This document shows, piece by piece, positions 16,927-25,934 of a stretch of DNA of 43,646 bases. This DNA comes from an uncultured Prevotella sp. GTDB taxonomy: Bacteria; Bacteroidota; Bacteroidia; Bacteroidales; Bacteroidaceae. The DNA lies in the NCBI GenBank assembly GCA_934183135.1, contig CAKPRX010000008.1, positions 1-43,646 of the forward strand. Direction: 5' to 3'. The notes beneath the pieces were generated by a model. It had not been told where the DNA came from, ran no database searches, and worked only from the letters and a program-made list of their open reading frames with translations. Each line of letters begins with the position of its first letter. The stretch's first letter is position 1. A program made the position numbers and the translations under genes.

Positions 16927-18326
16927 ATAAATGTTTTACGGCGATACTGCTCGCAATGACTGCATCGGGTTATGGCCAGTCGCTACAACCTGCCCCTAAA
17001 CTTGTGGTGAATATCACCATCGACCAGTTGCGCACAGACTATATCGAGGCGTTCTCTCCGCTGTACGGGCAGAATGGCTTTAAGAAATTGCTTTCAGAGG
17101 GTAGGGTCTACGAGGCTGCAAGTTATGATTTCGCCCCCGTAGACAGGGCTTCGGCTGTGGCCTCTGTAAGCACCGGCACTACACCTTATTATAATAACAT
17201 AGTAGGCACCCAGTGGCTGGACCGCAGTTCGCTGCGGCCGGTATTCTGTGTGGATGACGCGAAATATAGTACCTCGCCGGGGAGGCTCTCTACATCGACC
17301 ATAGGCGACGAGCTGAAGGTGGCCACCAATGGCTCTTCCTTAGTATATGCCTTGGCATCGGCCCGCGATGCAGCTGTGTTGTCGGCAGGCCATGCGGCCG
17401 ATGGCGCCGTGTGGATAGATGACAAGAAGGGTACGCTGGCCACCACGGACTATTATCCGGCGAAGGTGCGGAAATGGTTGGATGCCTATAATGCCGTCTA
17501 CTCTCAGCGGGCGACCGATGACCGAACCAAGAATCTGGCTGTGGCTCATGCTGCCGAGGCCTGCGTTGCCGAGAACGCCTTAGGTCGCGACGCCCATACA
17601 GACTATCTGGCCGTAACGCTGTCTGCCAAAGGCCGCAATGCCACCAATTGGCAGACGGACATGGAGGGCGTGTACACCAAGCTGGACGCCCTGTTGGCCA
17701 GCCTGATAGGGGGCATCGAGAAGCAGGTGGGCAAGCAGAACGTGCTCTTTATGGTAACCAGTACGGGTTACACGGATGAAGAAAACGTGGACTATTCTAA
17801 GTACCGCATACCCACGGGTACCTTCTATATTAACCGTACGGCCAACCTCCTCAATATATATTTAGGCGCGGTGTATGGGCAGGGCAAGTATGTAGAGACC
17901 TGCTTCCATAATGAGATATACCTCAATCATAAGCTGATTGAGCAGAAGCGGCTCAGCCTGAGCGAGGTGCTGGGGCGCTGCCAGGAGTTCTTAATCCAGA
18001 ACTCGGGTGTCCGCGATGTGTACACCACCGACCGCCTGTTGAGTGGCAATGCCGATGTCCGTAAGCTCCGCAACGGCCATCACCCTGCCGTGAGTGGCGA
18101 CATCATCGTCGAGGTGGCTTCGGGGTGGCAATTGTATAATGAGGACAATCAGGAGAAGTACACCAGCCGCTCTTCGTTTGTACCCTTTCCTATTATTTTC
18201 TATGGTGCAGGCACCAAGGCTGAACATGTTAACTCGCCGGTAACCGTAGAGCGTATAGCCCCTACCATAGCCAAGGCTATCCGCATCCGGGCCCCTAATG
18301 CCTGTAAGGCCGAACCGCTGTTCTGA
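16923..18326 (+). CDS. Alkaline-phosphatase-superfamily protein with apparently lost catalytic residues
   Basis: The product is 467 residues with a signal peptide (about 1-19, ending SGYGQ). The fold is recognisable by LVVNITIDQLRTDYI (first metal Asp, D34) and by ASVSTGTTPYYNNIVG. Active relatives have PTxTxxGHxSxxTGTxPxxHG; here the corresponding stretch is APVDRASAVASVSTGTTPYYN. An Arg therefore sits where the Thr/Ser nucleophile is expected, and the His residues are gone. Where active members have a DHG metal motif, this one reads FMVTSTGYTDEENVDY. It is therefore probably a pseudoenzyme used for binding or assembly. It overlaps the Lnb-like gene by four bases, suggesting a shared envelope role. 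The alignment was made by eye. Confidence 0.8.
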   Translation: MNKCFTAILLAMTASGYGQSLQPAPKLVVNITIDQLRTDYIEAFSPLYGQNGFKKLLSEGRVYEAASYDFAPVDRASAVASVSTGTTPYYNNIVGTQWLDRSSLRPVFCVDDAKYSTSPGRLSTSTIGDELKVATNGSSLVYALASARDAAVLSAGHAADGAVWIDDKKGTLATTDYYPAKVRKWLDAYNAVYSQRATDDRTKNLAVAHAAEACVAENALGRDAHTDYLAVTLSAKGRNATNWQTDMEGVYTKLDALLASLIGGIEKQVGKQNVLFMVTSTGYTDEENVDYSKYRIPTGTFYINRTANLLNIYLGAVYGQGKYVETCFHNEIYLNHKLIEQKRLSLSEVLGRCQEFLIQNSGVRDVYTTDRLLSGNADVRKLRNGHHPAVSGDIIVEVASGWQLYNEDNQEKYTSRSSFVPFPIIFYGAGTKAEHVNSPVTVERIAPTIAKAIRIRAPNACKAEPLF

Positions 18327-18590
18327 CAGGCTGACGGCTGTCTTTGGCAGTCGGGCAAGGGCATGGGGCGCTCTACCCGTGCTCAGTCTCGCCCTTCGGC
18401 GAGGTGACGGTGGGGGCGTAGACCCTCGCGGCCGACCTGCCGATGGCGTTTCTGTCAGTATTATTGACAGTGGCATGAATGGGCTAACTTCCATTGAGCG
18501 AATTAATTACAGCGGCATCGTGCGAAATTGTGGAAAAATATTCGTAACTTTGCATTCAGATAATGGGAAAAATAAAAAAATATATAAACA
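18327..18590 (+). other. GC-rich spacer and secA promoter region
   Basis: There is no gene in these 264 bases. A small hairpin, CTCGCC (18388-18393) with GGCGAG (18398-18403), lies in the GC-rich part. TAACTTTG at 18545-18552 matches the -7 consensus and would give secA a leader of about 32 bases. Confidence 0.6.
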
Positions 18591-21500
18591 ATGAACTTCA
18601 ATAAATTACTCAAGTCACTCTTTGGCGATAAGTCAACCCGTGACATGAAGCTGATACAACCCTTAGTAGAAAAGGTAAAAGAGGCATATCCCGCCATCAA
18701 GGCCCTGAGCAACGATGAGCTGCGTGCCAAGACCAAGGAAATCCAGAAATATGTACAGGACTCTGCTAAGGCAGAGAAAGAAGAGATAGCCAGTCTGAAG
18801 GCTACCATAGAAAACACCCCGATAGACGAGCGCGAGAAGATATTCAGCAGGATAGACAGCCTGGAAAAGGATGCGCTCGAAAAGTACGAGAAAGCGCTGA
18901 ACGAAGTAATGCCAGTGGCTTTCAGTATCGTGAAAGACACCGCCCGCCGTTTTGCTGAGAATGAGGAGACCGTGGTTACGGCCAACGACTTTGACCGCGA
19001 GCTTGCCGCCAACCCTGCCAACGACTTTATCACCATCGATGGCGATAAGGCCATATACCATAATGAATGGACAGCCGGAGGCAATAAGGTAAAGTGGGAC
19101 ATGGTACACTACGATGTACAGTTGTTCGGCGGTATAGCCCTTCACCAGGGCAAGATAGCCGAGATGGCAACGGGTGAGGGTAAGACCCTGGTGGCCACGT
19201 TGCCCGTATTCCTCAATGCTCTTACCGGCAATGGTGTACACATGGTGACCGTGAACGACTATCTGGCCAAGCGCGACTCTGAGTGGATGGGCCCGCTCTA
19301 TATGTTCAACGGCCTGAGTGTAGACTGTATCGATAAGCATCAGCCCAACTCGGAGGCCCGTCGCAAGGCTTATCAGGCAGATATAACCTTCGGAACTAAC
19401 AATGAGTTCGGCTTCGACTATCTGCGCGACAATATGGCCATATCTCCCGCAGACTTGGTTCAGCGCAGCCACAACTACGCGATAGTCGACGAGGTCGACT
19501 CGGTATTGATTGACGATGCCCGTACACCGTTAATTATATCTGGCCCTACGCCCAAGGGCGACGACCAGATGTTCGAGCAGTACCAGCCATTGGTAGAGCG
19601 GCTCTATGAGGTTCAGCGCAAACAGGCTACCGAGCTGCTGGCCGAGGCCCGACAGAAAATAACGGCTGCGCAGAACGAGCCGGATGCCAAGAAGGCTCAG
19701 GAACTTCGTACAGAGGGCTTCCTCTCTCTCTTCCGTTCTTACAAGGCCCTTCCTAAGAACAAGGCGCTTATCAAGTATCTGTCAGAAGACGGTATTAAGT
19801 CAGGGCTGCAGCGTACGGAGGAAACCTATATGGAGAACAACAACCGCCGCATGCCCGAGGCTGTGGCTCCGCTGTACTTTGTGGTCGACGAGAAGCTGAA
19901 CAGTGCCGACCTGACGGACAAGGGAACCGCATGGCTGGCTCAGCAGGTCCACGATGACCAGCTGTTCGTGCTGCCAGACATCGCCTCGGAGCTGTCGGCC
20001 CTGGAGAACGACAAGGGGCTGACAGACCAGGAGCGGGTAGACAAGAAGGACGAACTGATGGCCCACTATGGCGTGCAGAGCGAGCGCGTTCATACGCTGC
20101 AGCAGCTCTTGAAGGCTTACACCATGTTCAATAAGGACGATGAGTATGTAGTTATCAATGGCGAGGTCAAGATAGTAGACGAGCAGACGGGCCGTATCAT
20201 GGAGGGACGCCGCTGGAGCGATGGACTGCACCAGGCTGTTGAGGCCAAGGAGCACGTTCATGTCGAGGCTGCTACTCAGACATTTGCCACCATTACCCTG
20301 CAGAACTACTTCCGTATGTACCATAAACTGTCGGGTATGACGGGTACGGCTTCGACAGAGGCAGGCGAGTTCTGGGACATCTATAAGTTGGATGTGGTCG
20401 AGATACCTACCAACAAGCCTGTTGCCCGTATCGACATGGACGACCGCCTGTATAAGACCAACCGCGAGAAGTACCGTGCAGTCATCCAGGAGATAGAGGC
20501 CATGCGCAATGCCGGCCGCCCCTGCCTGGTGGGTACCACTTCGGTCGAAATATCCGAGTTGCTCAGCAAGATGCTTACCATGCGCAAGATACCTCACGAG
20601 GTGCTCAATGCCAAGAACCACTTGCGCGAGGCCCACATCGTGGCCAAGGCAGGCCAGAGCGTTAACGGCCTGGGTGCTGTGACCATCGCCACCAACATGG
20701 CTGGTCGTGGTACCGACATCAAGTTGTCGCCCGAGGTGAAGGCTGCCGGTGGTCTGGCCATCATCGGTACCGAGCGCCACGAAAGCCGCCGTGTAGACCG
20801 CCAGCTCCGTGGCCGTGCCGGCCGTCAGGGCGACCCGGGCTCATCGGTCTTCTATGTTTCGTTGGAGGATAAGCTGATGCGTCTGTTCGCCGCCGAGCGT
20901 ATCGCCAAGGTCATGGACCGCCTGAAGTTTGAAGACGGCGAGCGTATCGAGGCTCCTATCATGTCGCGTGCCATCGAGCGTGCTCAGAAGAAGGTCGAGG
21001 AGAACAACTTCGGCATCCGTAAGCATCTGCTCGAATACGATGACGTGATGAACAAGCAGCGTACAGTCATTTACGAGAAGCGCCGCCATGCCCTTATGGG
21101 CGAGCGCATCGGTATGGATATCGCCAATGTCATCTGGGACCGTTGCGTTACCATCGTTCAGCGCAATGACTATACCGGGTGCAAGGAGGAGTTCCTCAAA
21201 GTCCTCGCCATGGAGTGTCCGTTCAGCGAGGAGGAGTTTCTCGCCGGCAAGCCCGATGATTTGGCTGAACGCGCGTTCCAGGAAGCAATGGCCACGTTCA
21301 AGCGCAAGACCGACCGCATACAGGGCGTGGCCTATCCCGTCATTAAGCAGGTCTACGAGGCTCAGGGCGACCGCATAGAGCGCATCAATGTGCCCATTAC
21401 CGATGGCCGTCAGCTGTTCTACATTCCCTGCAACCTGAAGGATGCTTATGAGAGCGAGGGCAAGGATGTGGTAAAGCAGTTTGAGAAGTCGGTAGTGCTC

Positions 21501-21932
21501 CGCATTATAGATGACGACTGGAAGGAAAATCTCCGTCAGCTCGACGACCTTCGCCATAGTGTCCAGAATGCTTCGTATGAGCAGAAGGACCCGCTCCTTA
21601 TCTTCAAGCTGGAGAGTGCCAAGCTCTGGGACTCTATGATCGATGACATGAACACCCGCATCGCTTCTATCCTCATGCGTGGCCAGATACCCGAGATAGA
21701 GCAGGAGGTCCAGGAGGCTGCTCCCGAGGCTCGCTCTCAGCGCTATAATGAACAGAAACAAAATCTGGAGGACGAGGCCCAGCAGACTGCTGCCCAGCAC
21801 GATACGCGCGAGGGTGCCGACCAGGTCAACCATACTCCGTATGTAGCCAAGCGTATGCCCCGTCCTAACGACCCGTGCCCATGCGGTTCTGGCAAGAAGT
21901 TCAAGAACTGCCACGGCAGAAATATCCGATAA
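18591..21932 (+). CDS. secA: Preprotein translocase ATPase SecA
   Basis: The product has 1,113 residues, longer than the roughly 900 of E. coli because of insertions typical of Bacteroidota. It is the cytoplasmic motor that drives proteins through SecYEG. Motifs seen: Walker [15 protein letters not shown] (about residue 192), the DEAD-type Walker [17 protein letters not shown] (about 300), [12 protein letters not shown] (about 702) and [14 protein letters not shown] (about 740). The C-terminus has the zinc-binding motif [14 protein letters not shown]. An insertion around residues 340-440 (rich in Glu, Ala and Lys) separates parts of the first nucleotide-binding fold. An ABC ATPase gene starts three bases after the stop. 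Confidence 0.98.
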   Translation: MNFNKLLKSLFGDKSTRDMKLIQPLVEKVKEAYPAIKALSNDELRAKTKEIQKYVQDSAKAEKEEIASLKATIENTPIDEREKIFSRIDSLEKDALEKYEKALNEVMPVAFSIVKDTARRFAENEETVVTANDFDRELAANPANDFITIDGDKAIYHNEWTAGGNKVKWDMVHYDVQLFGGIALHQGKIAEMATGEGKTLVATLPVFLNALTGNGVHMVTVNDYLAKRDSEWMGPLYMFNGLSVDCIDKHQPNSEARRKAYQADITFGTNNEFGFDYLRDNMAISPADLVQRSHNYAIVDEVDSVLIDDARTPLIISGPTPKGDDQMFEQYQPLVERLYEVQRKQATELLAEARQKITAAQNEPDAKKAQELRTEGFLSLFRSYKALPKNKALIKYLSEDGIKSGLQRTEETYMENNNRRMPEAVAPLYFVVDEKLNSADLTDKGTAWLAQQVHDDQLFVLPDIASELSALENDKGLTDQERVDKKDELMAHYGVQSERVHTLQQLLKAYTMFNKDDEYVVINGEVKIVDEQTGRIMEGRRWSDGLHQAVEAKEHVHVEAATQTFATITLQNYFRMYHKLSGMTGTASTEAGEFWDIYKLDVVEIPTNKPVARIDMDDRLYKTNREKYRAVIQEIEAMRNAGRPCLVGTTSVEISELLSKMLTMRKIPHEVLNAKNHLREAHIVAKAGQSVNGLGAVTIATNMAGRGTDIKLSPEVKAAGGLAIIGTERHESRRVDRQLRGRAGRQGDPGSSVFYVSLEDKLMRLFAAERIAKVMDRLKFEDGERIEAPIMSRAIERAQKKVEENNFGIRKHLLEYDDVMNKQRTVIYEKRRHALMGERIGMDIANVIWDRCVTIVQRNDYTGCKEEFLKVLAMECPFSEEEFLAGKPDDLAERAFQEAMATFKRKTDRIQGVAYPVIKQVYEAQGDRIERINVPITDGRQLFYIPCNLKDAYESEGKDVVKQFEKSVVLRIIDDDWKENLRQLDDLRHSVQNASYEQKDPLLIFKLESAKLWDSMIDDMNTRIASILMRGQIPEIEQEVQEAAPEARSQRYNEQKQNLEDEAQQTAAQHDTREGADQVNHTPYVAKRMPRPNDPCPCGSGKKFKNCHGRNIR

Positions 21933-21934
21933 CG

Positions 21935-22639
21935 ATGATAACTGTCAGTAATTTACTGAAAAGGTTTGGCGACAAGACAGCCGTAGATATTCCCGAGCTG
22001 ACCATCAACGACGGGGATATCCTCGGACTTGTCGGCAACAACGGGGCAGGCAAGACCACCCTGTTCCGCCTTATGCTCGACCTGCTTGATGCTGACACAG
22101 GGGAGATAACCATCAATGGCATAAACCCGGCTGTCAGCGAAGAATGGAAACTGTCGGTGGGAGCCTATATCGACGAGGGCTTTCTGATAGATTTTCTTAC
22201 GCCCGAGGAGTATTTCGAATTTGTCGGCAAGGTCAACGGCCTGACTAAGGAGACTATCGCCGAGCGCCTGTCGTTCTTCGAGCGTTTCATGGCGGGCGAG
22301 GTTATGGGTCAGAAAAAGTATATCCGTGATTTCTCTGCGGGCAATAAGCAGAAAGTGGGTATCGTCTCGGCCTTGCTGGGCCATCCCCAGTATGTTATCC
22401 TTGATGAGCCGTTCAACTTCCTTGACCCATCGAGCCAGATATTGCTCAAGAAACTGTTGGTCGACTATGCCCAGCAGAACCAGGCAACAGTCCTTGTAAG
22501 TAGTCATAACCTACAGCACACCATCGACATCTCGACACGTGTTGTCCTGCTGGAGCATGGGCGTGTTGTCAAGGACTTGCCTAACCATGAGGGCAGCGCC
22601 GAACAGGAACTGGACAGCTACTTTGAAGTAAACCAATGA
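21935..22639 (+). CDS. ABC transporter ATP-binding protein
   Basis: The product has 234 residues, starting at the ATG two bases after the secA stop. An upstream in-frame start at 21875 would lie inside secA and is not used here. Motifs: Walker A GNNGAGKTT (about 34-42), signature FSAGNKQKVG in place of LSGGQ, Walker B YVILDEPF and H-loop SSHNL. Membrane partners of such ATPases in Bacteroidota are often DUF5687 proteins. The window has one at 28533-30034, on the other strand and frameshifted. The exported substrate is unknown. A strong hairpin follows at 22661-22696. Confidence 0.9.
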   Translation: MITVSNLLKRFGDKTAVDIPELTINDGDILGLVGNNGAGKTTLFRLMLDLLDADTGEITINGINPAVSEEWKLSVGAYIDEGFLIDFLTPEEYFEFVGKVNGLTKETIAERLSFFERFMAGEVMGQKKYIRDFSAGNKQKVGIVSALLGHPQYVILDEPFNFLDPSSQILLKKLLVDYAQQNQATVLVSSHNLQHTIDISTRVVLLEHGRVVKDLPNHEGSAEQELDSYFEVNQ

Positions 22640-22660
22640 CAGACTACGTATAACCTCTGT

Positions 22661-22696
22661 ACAAGGCCCTGGGATCATCACGTCCCGGGGCCTTGT
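22661..22696 (+). terminator. Hairpin after the ABC ATPase gene
   Basis: ACAAGGCCCTGGGA (22661-22674) pairs with TCCCGGGGCCTTGT (22683-22696), with one T-G pair and an 8-base loop. There is no clear T-run after it, so it is a weaker terminator candidate despite the strong stem. Confidence 0.65.
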
Positions 22697-22826
22697 GGCT
22701 TATAGAGGGGTATAGAGGACATCTGGGTGAGAAGAGAGGGGGCGGTGGATGTTCTGTGGTGGCCCCGGCGTGTTTTGCACGATGGATGGACTTGGCTGCC
22801 TGTTGTTGTAAAGTTTTTTCTGATAG

Positions 22827-22840
22827 TGTATAAATATTCA
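22827..22840. promoter_or_regulatory. ArgR-box-like dyad 1
   Basis: TGTATAAATATTCA is an imperfect dyad of the form TGnATnnnnATnCA, similar to arginine-repressor boxes. No arginine gene is nearby, so the assignment is only a resemblance. Confidence 0.3.
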
Positions 22841-22964
22841 TTTCTGCCCTTTTGGCATTAGGCGAGGTCGTTTCGGTCTTCTGTACTTTGTCTGTACGCT
22901 CGTCGTGGGGACGGCAGTGCCGAAAAACACCATTTTCAGACCACCCGAAAACCGTCATTTTTTC

Positions 22965-23004
22965 GCTCGCGATGGTCATTACGATTCTAATGACCATCGC
23001 GAGC
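22965..23004. repeat. Perfect 17-bp inverted repeat
   Basis: GCTCGCGATGGTCATTA (22965-22981) and TAATGACCATCGCGAGC (22988-23004) pair perfectly around CGATTC. AATGACCATCGCG recurs at 23010-23022, 21 bases after its first occurrence. There is no T-run, so a terminator is unlikely. Function unknown. Confidence 0.85.
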
Positions 23005-23211
23005 ACCAAAATGACCATCGCGGCGGCTCCGAAAACCAACCTCGTCGGAGCCGAAAATAGAGCCGAAAAAGGTGCTAAAAGCCCCAGTTTTGTAAAGTAC
23101 TGTTACTTTCCCCGCCATTCTGATGCTCCGAAACGGCCCCGATACCCCTAAAAATCGTTCTGGTTTGTTGAATTTTTCCGGAATTTACGCCCCGAAAAAG
23201 GGCTGTTATGG

Positions 23212-23257
23212 CTGTATATTTATACATTACCGCCTCGCGTTTTGCATAAATATACAG
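23212..23257. promoter_or_regulatory. Paired ArgR-box-like dyads 2 and 3
   Basis: TGTATATTTATACA (23213-23226) is a perfect 6+6 dyad, and TGCATAAATATACA (23243-23256) is nearly so. The two are also inverted repeats of each other (14 of 15 bases) and their centres are 30 bases apart, about three helical turns. This arrangement suits a repressor, but no target gene is seen beside it. Confidence 0.35.
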
Positions 23258-23385
23258 TCGTGTGTAAAGACTTTTCCGCATTTTCGCATAAGCTACGCGC
23301 GCTGAAAGCGCAGCAGTGCAAAGCCTGGGGCAACGCCCCAGGTACACGGCCCACAAGCTATCTGCGCGCTGTAGGCGCAAAAACA

Positions 23386-23513
23386 GTGCAAGGCGAGCGC
23401 CATGAGCTTGCTCAAATGGCCGAGCCGCCGCCTGGTTTATGTAAAAGCAGTGCAAGCCGAGCGCCATGAGCTTGCTCAGATGGCCGAGTCGCCGCCTGGT
23501 TTATTTAAAAATG
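23386..23513. repeat. Two tandem copies of the 64-bp dispersed repeat
   Basis: Copies lie at 23386-23449 and 23450-23513. Each begins GTGCAAG, has GAGCGCCATGAGCTTGCTCA and GCCGCCTGGTTTAT, and ends in an A-rich stretch. GCCATGAGC and GCTCagATGGC can pair into a bulged stem. Related copies lie at 3845-3908 and 33142-33238. Confidence 0.85.
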
Positions 23514-23610
23514 CCGTAGGTGGTTACTCCTGCAGCAGTTACCATGACTACTTTTTACCATGAATATGGCTTGACTCAGAACGGATGTTTTGATAAAGAG
23601 GGGGCTTACT

Positions 23611-23650
23611 AAAAGAAAAATCCGCAATGCCTATTACTGGCATTGCGGAT
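23611..23650 (-). terminator. Terminator of the acidic-protein gene
   Basis: ATCCGCAATGCC (23620-23631) pairs perfectly with GGCATTGCGGAT (23639-23650) around a 7-base loop. On the minus strand it is followed by TTTTTCTTTT. Confidence 0.88.
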
Positions 23651-23705
23651 GTCTTTATGCGGTTTTAGCTGATTGCCGTGGATTGTTATGTGTAGGATGG
23701 GGGTG

Positions 23706-24515
23706 TCAGAATTCGTCCTCGGCGACATCTTCGGCGGCCATGTTCAGGTCTTCCGGGTCGGGGTCGAATGTGGTGCGATAGCTCTCTTCGGTGAGCTTGT
23801 CATCATCGAACGCATCGTCGTCGTCATCGAAGTCGTCGTGCTTGTCATTGATTTCTATGTCGTCATCGTCGTCCTCTTCTCCAGAACCCATCCGCGACTC
23901 CTCTTCGTTATCCAGTTCCGATTTGTAGCGAGGCTTCTCTATTTCGGGCTTCTCTTTAGCGAATATAGCTTCGACCCAGGAACCCTTGGGAATTTCAAGA
24001 ACTTCATATCCGTCGTTAACCTTCTTCTCATACATGCCGCCGGGCTTGTGCAGTCTGTTGGCAGGCAGGGTAGTGGTACTGATGTCGAAGCCGCTCTGTA
24101 TGATGTCCTGGATGCTCTGTGAGAGCGAGTCCCAACCACCACCGAAGTTGCGCTCTAACACCTCGATGAGCTTGGCGGCCGAGATGTGGCGGATATTCTC
24201 GTAGGTAAGGTCGGTTACGCGCTTGATGGGGCGCTTCTTGATGGCCCACTTCTGTTTGGTCTTCTCATCGAGATTAATCTGGCCGATTTTGAAGCCGCGC
24301 TCCTCGTATTTGGCGATAACCTTGGGATTGTCTATCTTGATTTCTTCCATCTCAAAAGCACTTCTGATGATGTCTATATAGTGCTGCAGGTTGTCCTTGA
24401 AGTCCGAGTCTTTCTCGCCGGCTTCCCATAGGCGGAAGATATCATTCTCCTGAGCATCCCAGATGTTGCTTTTGTTCAATGTCTTGATTGTCAGGGTCTT
24501 CTGATCTTGCTTCAT
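23706..24515 (-). CDS. Unrecognised protein with long acidic C-terminal tail
   Basis: The product has 269 residues; I do not recognise the family. The first 190 residues look folded, mixed helix and strand, with no signal peptide or membrane segment. Notable stretches are LTIKTLNKSNIWDAQENDIF, KKRPIKRVTDLTYENIRHI and NFGGGWDSLSQSIQDIIQSG. From about residue 190 the chain becomes low-complexity Asp/Glu (GEEDDDDDIEINDKHDD and DDDDDAFDDDK), probably disordered and strongly negative. Such tails occur in nucleic-acid mimics, chaperone-like proteins and RNA polymerase delta-type subunits, but no specific role can be claimed. It has its own promoter (24548-24579) and terminator, so it is a single-gene unit. 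It is divergent from rarA. Confidence 0.85.
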   Translation of the reverse strand: MKQDQKTLTIKTLNKSNIWDAQENDIFRLWEAGEKDSDFKDNLQHYIDIIRSAFEMEEIKIDNPKVIAKYEERGFKIGQINLDEKTKQKWAIKKRPIKRVTDLTYENIRHISAAKLIEVLERNFGGGWDSLSQSIQDIIQSGFDISTTTLPANRLHKPGGMYEKKVNDGYEVLEIPKGSWVEAIFAKEKPEIEKPRYKSELDNEEESRMGSGEEDDDDDIEINDKHDDFDDDDDAFDDDKLTEESYRTTFDPDPEDLNMAAEDVAEDEF

Positions 24516-24547
24516 GTTTGCTTTGTGTTAGGAGTTATAACTGGCTG

Positions 24548-24579
24548 CAAATGTATATACTTAATTCTTAAGTTGCAAA
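24548..24579 (-). promoter_or_regulatory. Promoter of the acidic-protein gene
   Basis: On the minus strand TTTG (24579-24576) is followed after 20 bases by TACATTTG (24555-24548), a full match to the Bacteroides consensus, 33 bases before the ATG at 24515. Confidence 0.75.
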
Positions 24580-24619
24580 TTTTTGATGTGAAATTTTATG
24601 TCAATCTGAAAAATATCAT

Positions 24620-24627
24620 TATCTTTG
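24620..24627 (+). promoter_or_regulatory. -7 element directly before rarA
   Basis: TATCTTTG ends seven bases before the rarA ATG at 24635. Transcription would start at or within a few bases of the start codon. Confidence 0.6.
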
Positions 24628-24634
24628 CAGATAT

Positions 24635-25918
24635 ATGAGTGAGCCATTAGCAGAAAGAATGCGCCCCCGTACCTTGGACGAGTATGTAGGTCAGAAACAT
24701 CTGGTGGGGCCGGGCGCGGTGCTCCGCAACATGATAGACACGGGGCATATATCCTCTTTTATATTGTGGGGCCCTCCCGGAGTGGGCAAGACCACCCTGG
24801 CCCAGATAGTGGCCTCCATGTTGCAGGTGCCCTTCTATACCCTGAGCGCCGTGACCAGCGGTGTCAAGGACGTGCGCGACGTGATAGAGCGCGCCAAGAA
24901 CGGCCGGTTTTTCAATACGGCTTCGCCCATCCTGTTTATTGACGAGATACACCGGTTCTCTAAGTCCCAGCAAGACAGTCTGCTCGGGGCGGTCGAGCGC
25001 GGTGTGGTTACGCTGATAGGAGCCACCACCGAGAATCCCTCGTTCGAGATTATCCGCCCCCTGCTCTCACGTTGTCAGCTCTATGTGCTCAAGCCGCTCG
25101 AAAAAGACGACCTGCTGGCCTTGCTGCACCGTGCCGTCACCGAGGATGTGGAACTGAGCAAGCGCCAGATAAGCCTGAGGCAGACCGATGCCCTGCTGCG
25201 CTATAGCGGAGGCGACGCGCGTAAGCTGCTTAACATCCTGGAACTTGTCGTGGGAGCCTCGGACCAGGGCGAGGTGGTCGTTACTGACGAGATGGTCGAA
25301 AACAGGCTTCAGCAGAATCCCCTGGCCTATGACAAGGATGGCGAGATGCACTACGACATCATCTCGGCCTTTATCAAGAGCATCCGCGGAAGCGACCCCG
25401 ATGCCGCGCTCTACTGGATGGCCCGCATGATAGAGGGCGGCGAGGATCCCAAGTTTATAGCCCGCCGCGTAGTGATAAGCGCTGCCGAGGATGTGGGCCT
25501 GGCCAATCCCAATGCCCTGCTCTTGGCCAATACGGCCTTTGACGTGATAACCAAGATAGGCTGGCCCGAGGGCCGTATACCCCTGGCCGAGGCAGTGGTC
25601 TACCTGGCCACCAGCCCTAAGAGCAACTCGGCCTACCTGGGTATCGACGCTGCCCTTGCCACCGTGCGTGCCACGGGCAATCTGCCCGTGCCGCTCCCCA
25701 TCCGCAATGCTCCGACGGCCTTGATGAAGCAGTTGGGCTATCACGATGGCTACCTCTACCCGCACGACTATCCTGGCAACTTCGTCCCCCAGCAGTACCT
25801 GCCCGACGGGCTTCAGGGCCAGCGTTTCTGGCACGCCCAGCATACCCCCGCCGAGGACAAGTTGTACCAGCGCATGGTTCAGTGTTGGGGCGAGCGTTAT
25901 AAGGACCCTGGCAAGTAA
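24635..25918 (+). CDS. rarA: Replication-associated recombination protein A (RarA/MgsA AAA+ ATPase)
   Basis: The product has 427 residues, the normal family length. RarA is a cytoplasmic clamp-loader-like ATPase that acts at stalled replication forks. Motifs: the start LAERMRPRTLDEYVGQKHLV, Walker A GPPGVGKTTLA (about 46-56), Walker B LFIDEIHRFSKSQQD (about 100-114), sensor 1 GATTENPSFE and the arginine-finger region PLLSRCQLYVL. The C-terminal tetramerisation domain includes GSDPDAALYWMARMIEGGEDP. The following dehydrogenase begins 17 bases after the stop and may be co-transcribed. Confidence 0.97.
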   Translation: MSEPLAERMRPRTLDEYVGQKHLVGPGAVLRNMIDTGHISSFILWGPPGVGKTTLAQIVASMLQVPFYTLSAVTSGVKDVRDVIERAKNGRFFNTASPILFIDEIHRFSKSQQDSLLGAVERGVVTLIGATTENPSFEIIRPLLSRCQLYVLKPLEKDDLLALLHRAVTEDVELSKRQISLRQTDALLRYSGGDARKLLNILELVVGASDQGEVVVTDEMVENRLQQNPLAYDKDGEMHYDIISAFIKSIRGSDPDAALYWMARMIEGGEDPKFIARRVVISAAEDVGLANPNALLLANTAFDVITKIGWPEGRIPLAEAVVYLATSPKSNSAYLGIDAALATVRATGNLPVPLPIRNAPTALMKQLGYHDGYLYPHDYPGNFVPQQYLPDGLQGQRFWHAQHTPAEDKLYQRMVQCWGERYKDPGK

Positions 25919-25934
25919 CCTATAATATATTAAT

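Larger units (their letters stand above)
22697..23610. other. Gene-free, palindrome-rich interval of about 0.9 kb
   Basis: No frame here looks coding on either strand; the longest (about 130 codons) are low in conserved character and match no family I know. Contents: three 14-bp ArgR-box-like dyads (22827-22840, 23213-23226, 23243-23256), a perfect 17-bp palindrome (22965-23004) with a 21-base-spaced half copy (23010-23022), an 8-bp inverted repeat (23025-23052), a CCTGGGGC/GCCCCAGG hairpin near 23324-23342, and two tandem copies of the 64-bp repeat (23386-23513). Confidence 0.6.

Noticed and set aside
18327..18590. 6S or other known ncRNA upstream of secA
   Set aside because: Only one short hairpin was found, with no long helix or bulge typical of 6S RNA.
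23075..23467. Minus-strand frame of 130 codons in the palindrome-rich interval
   Set aside because: It runs through the dispersed repeat and the ArgR-like dyads, and its composition is not protein-like.
23386..23513. CRISPR array
   Set aside because: The repeats are 64 bases, directly adjacent without spacers, and no cas genes are present.
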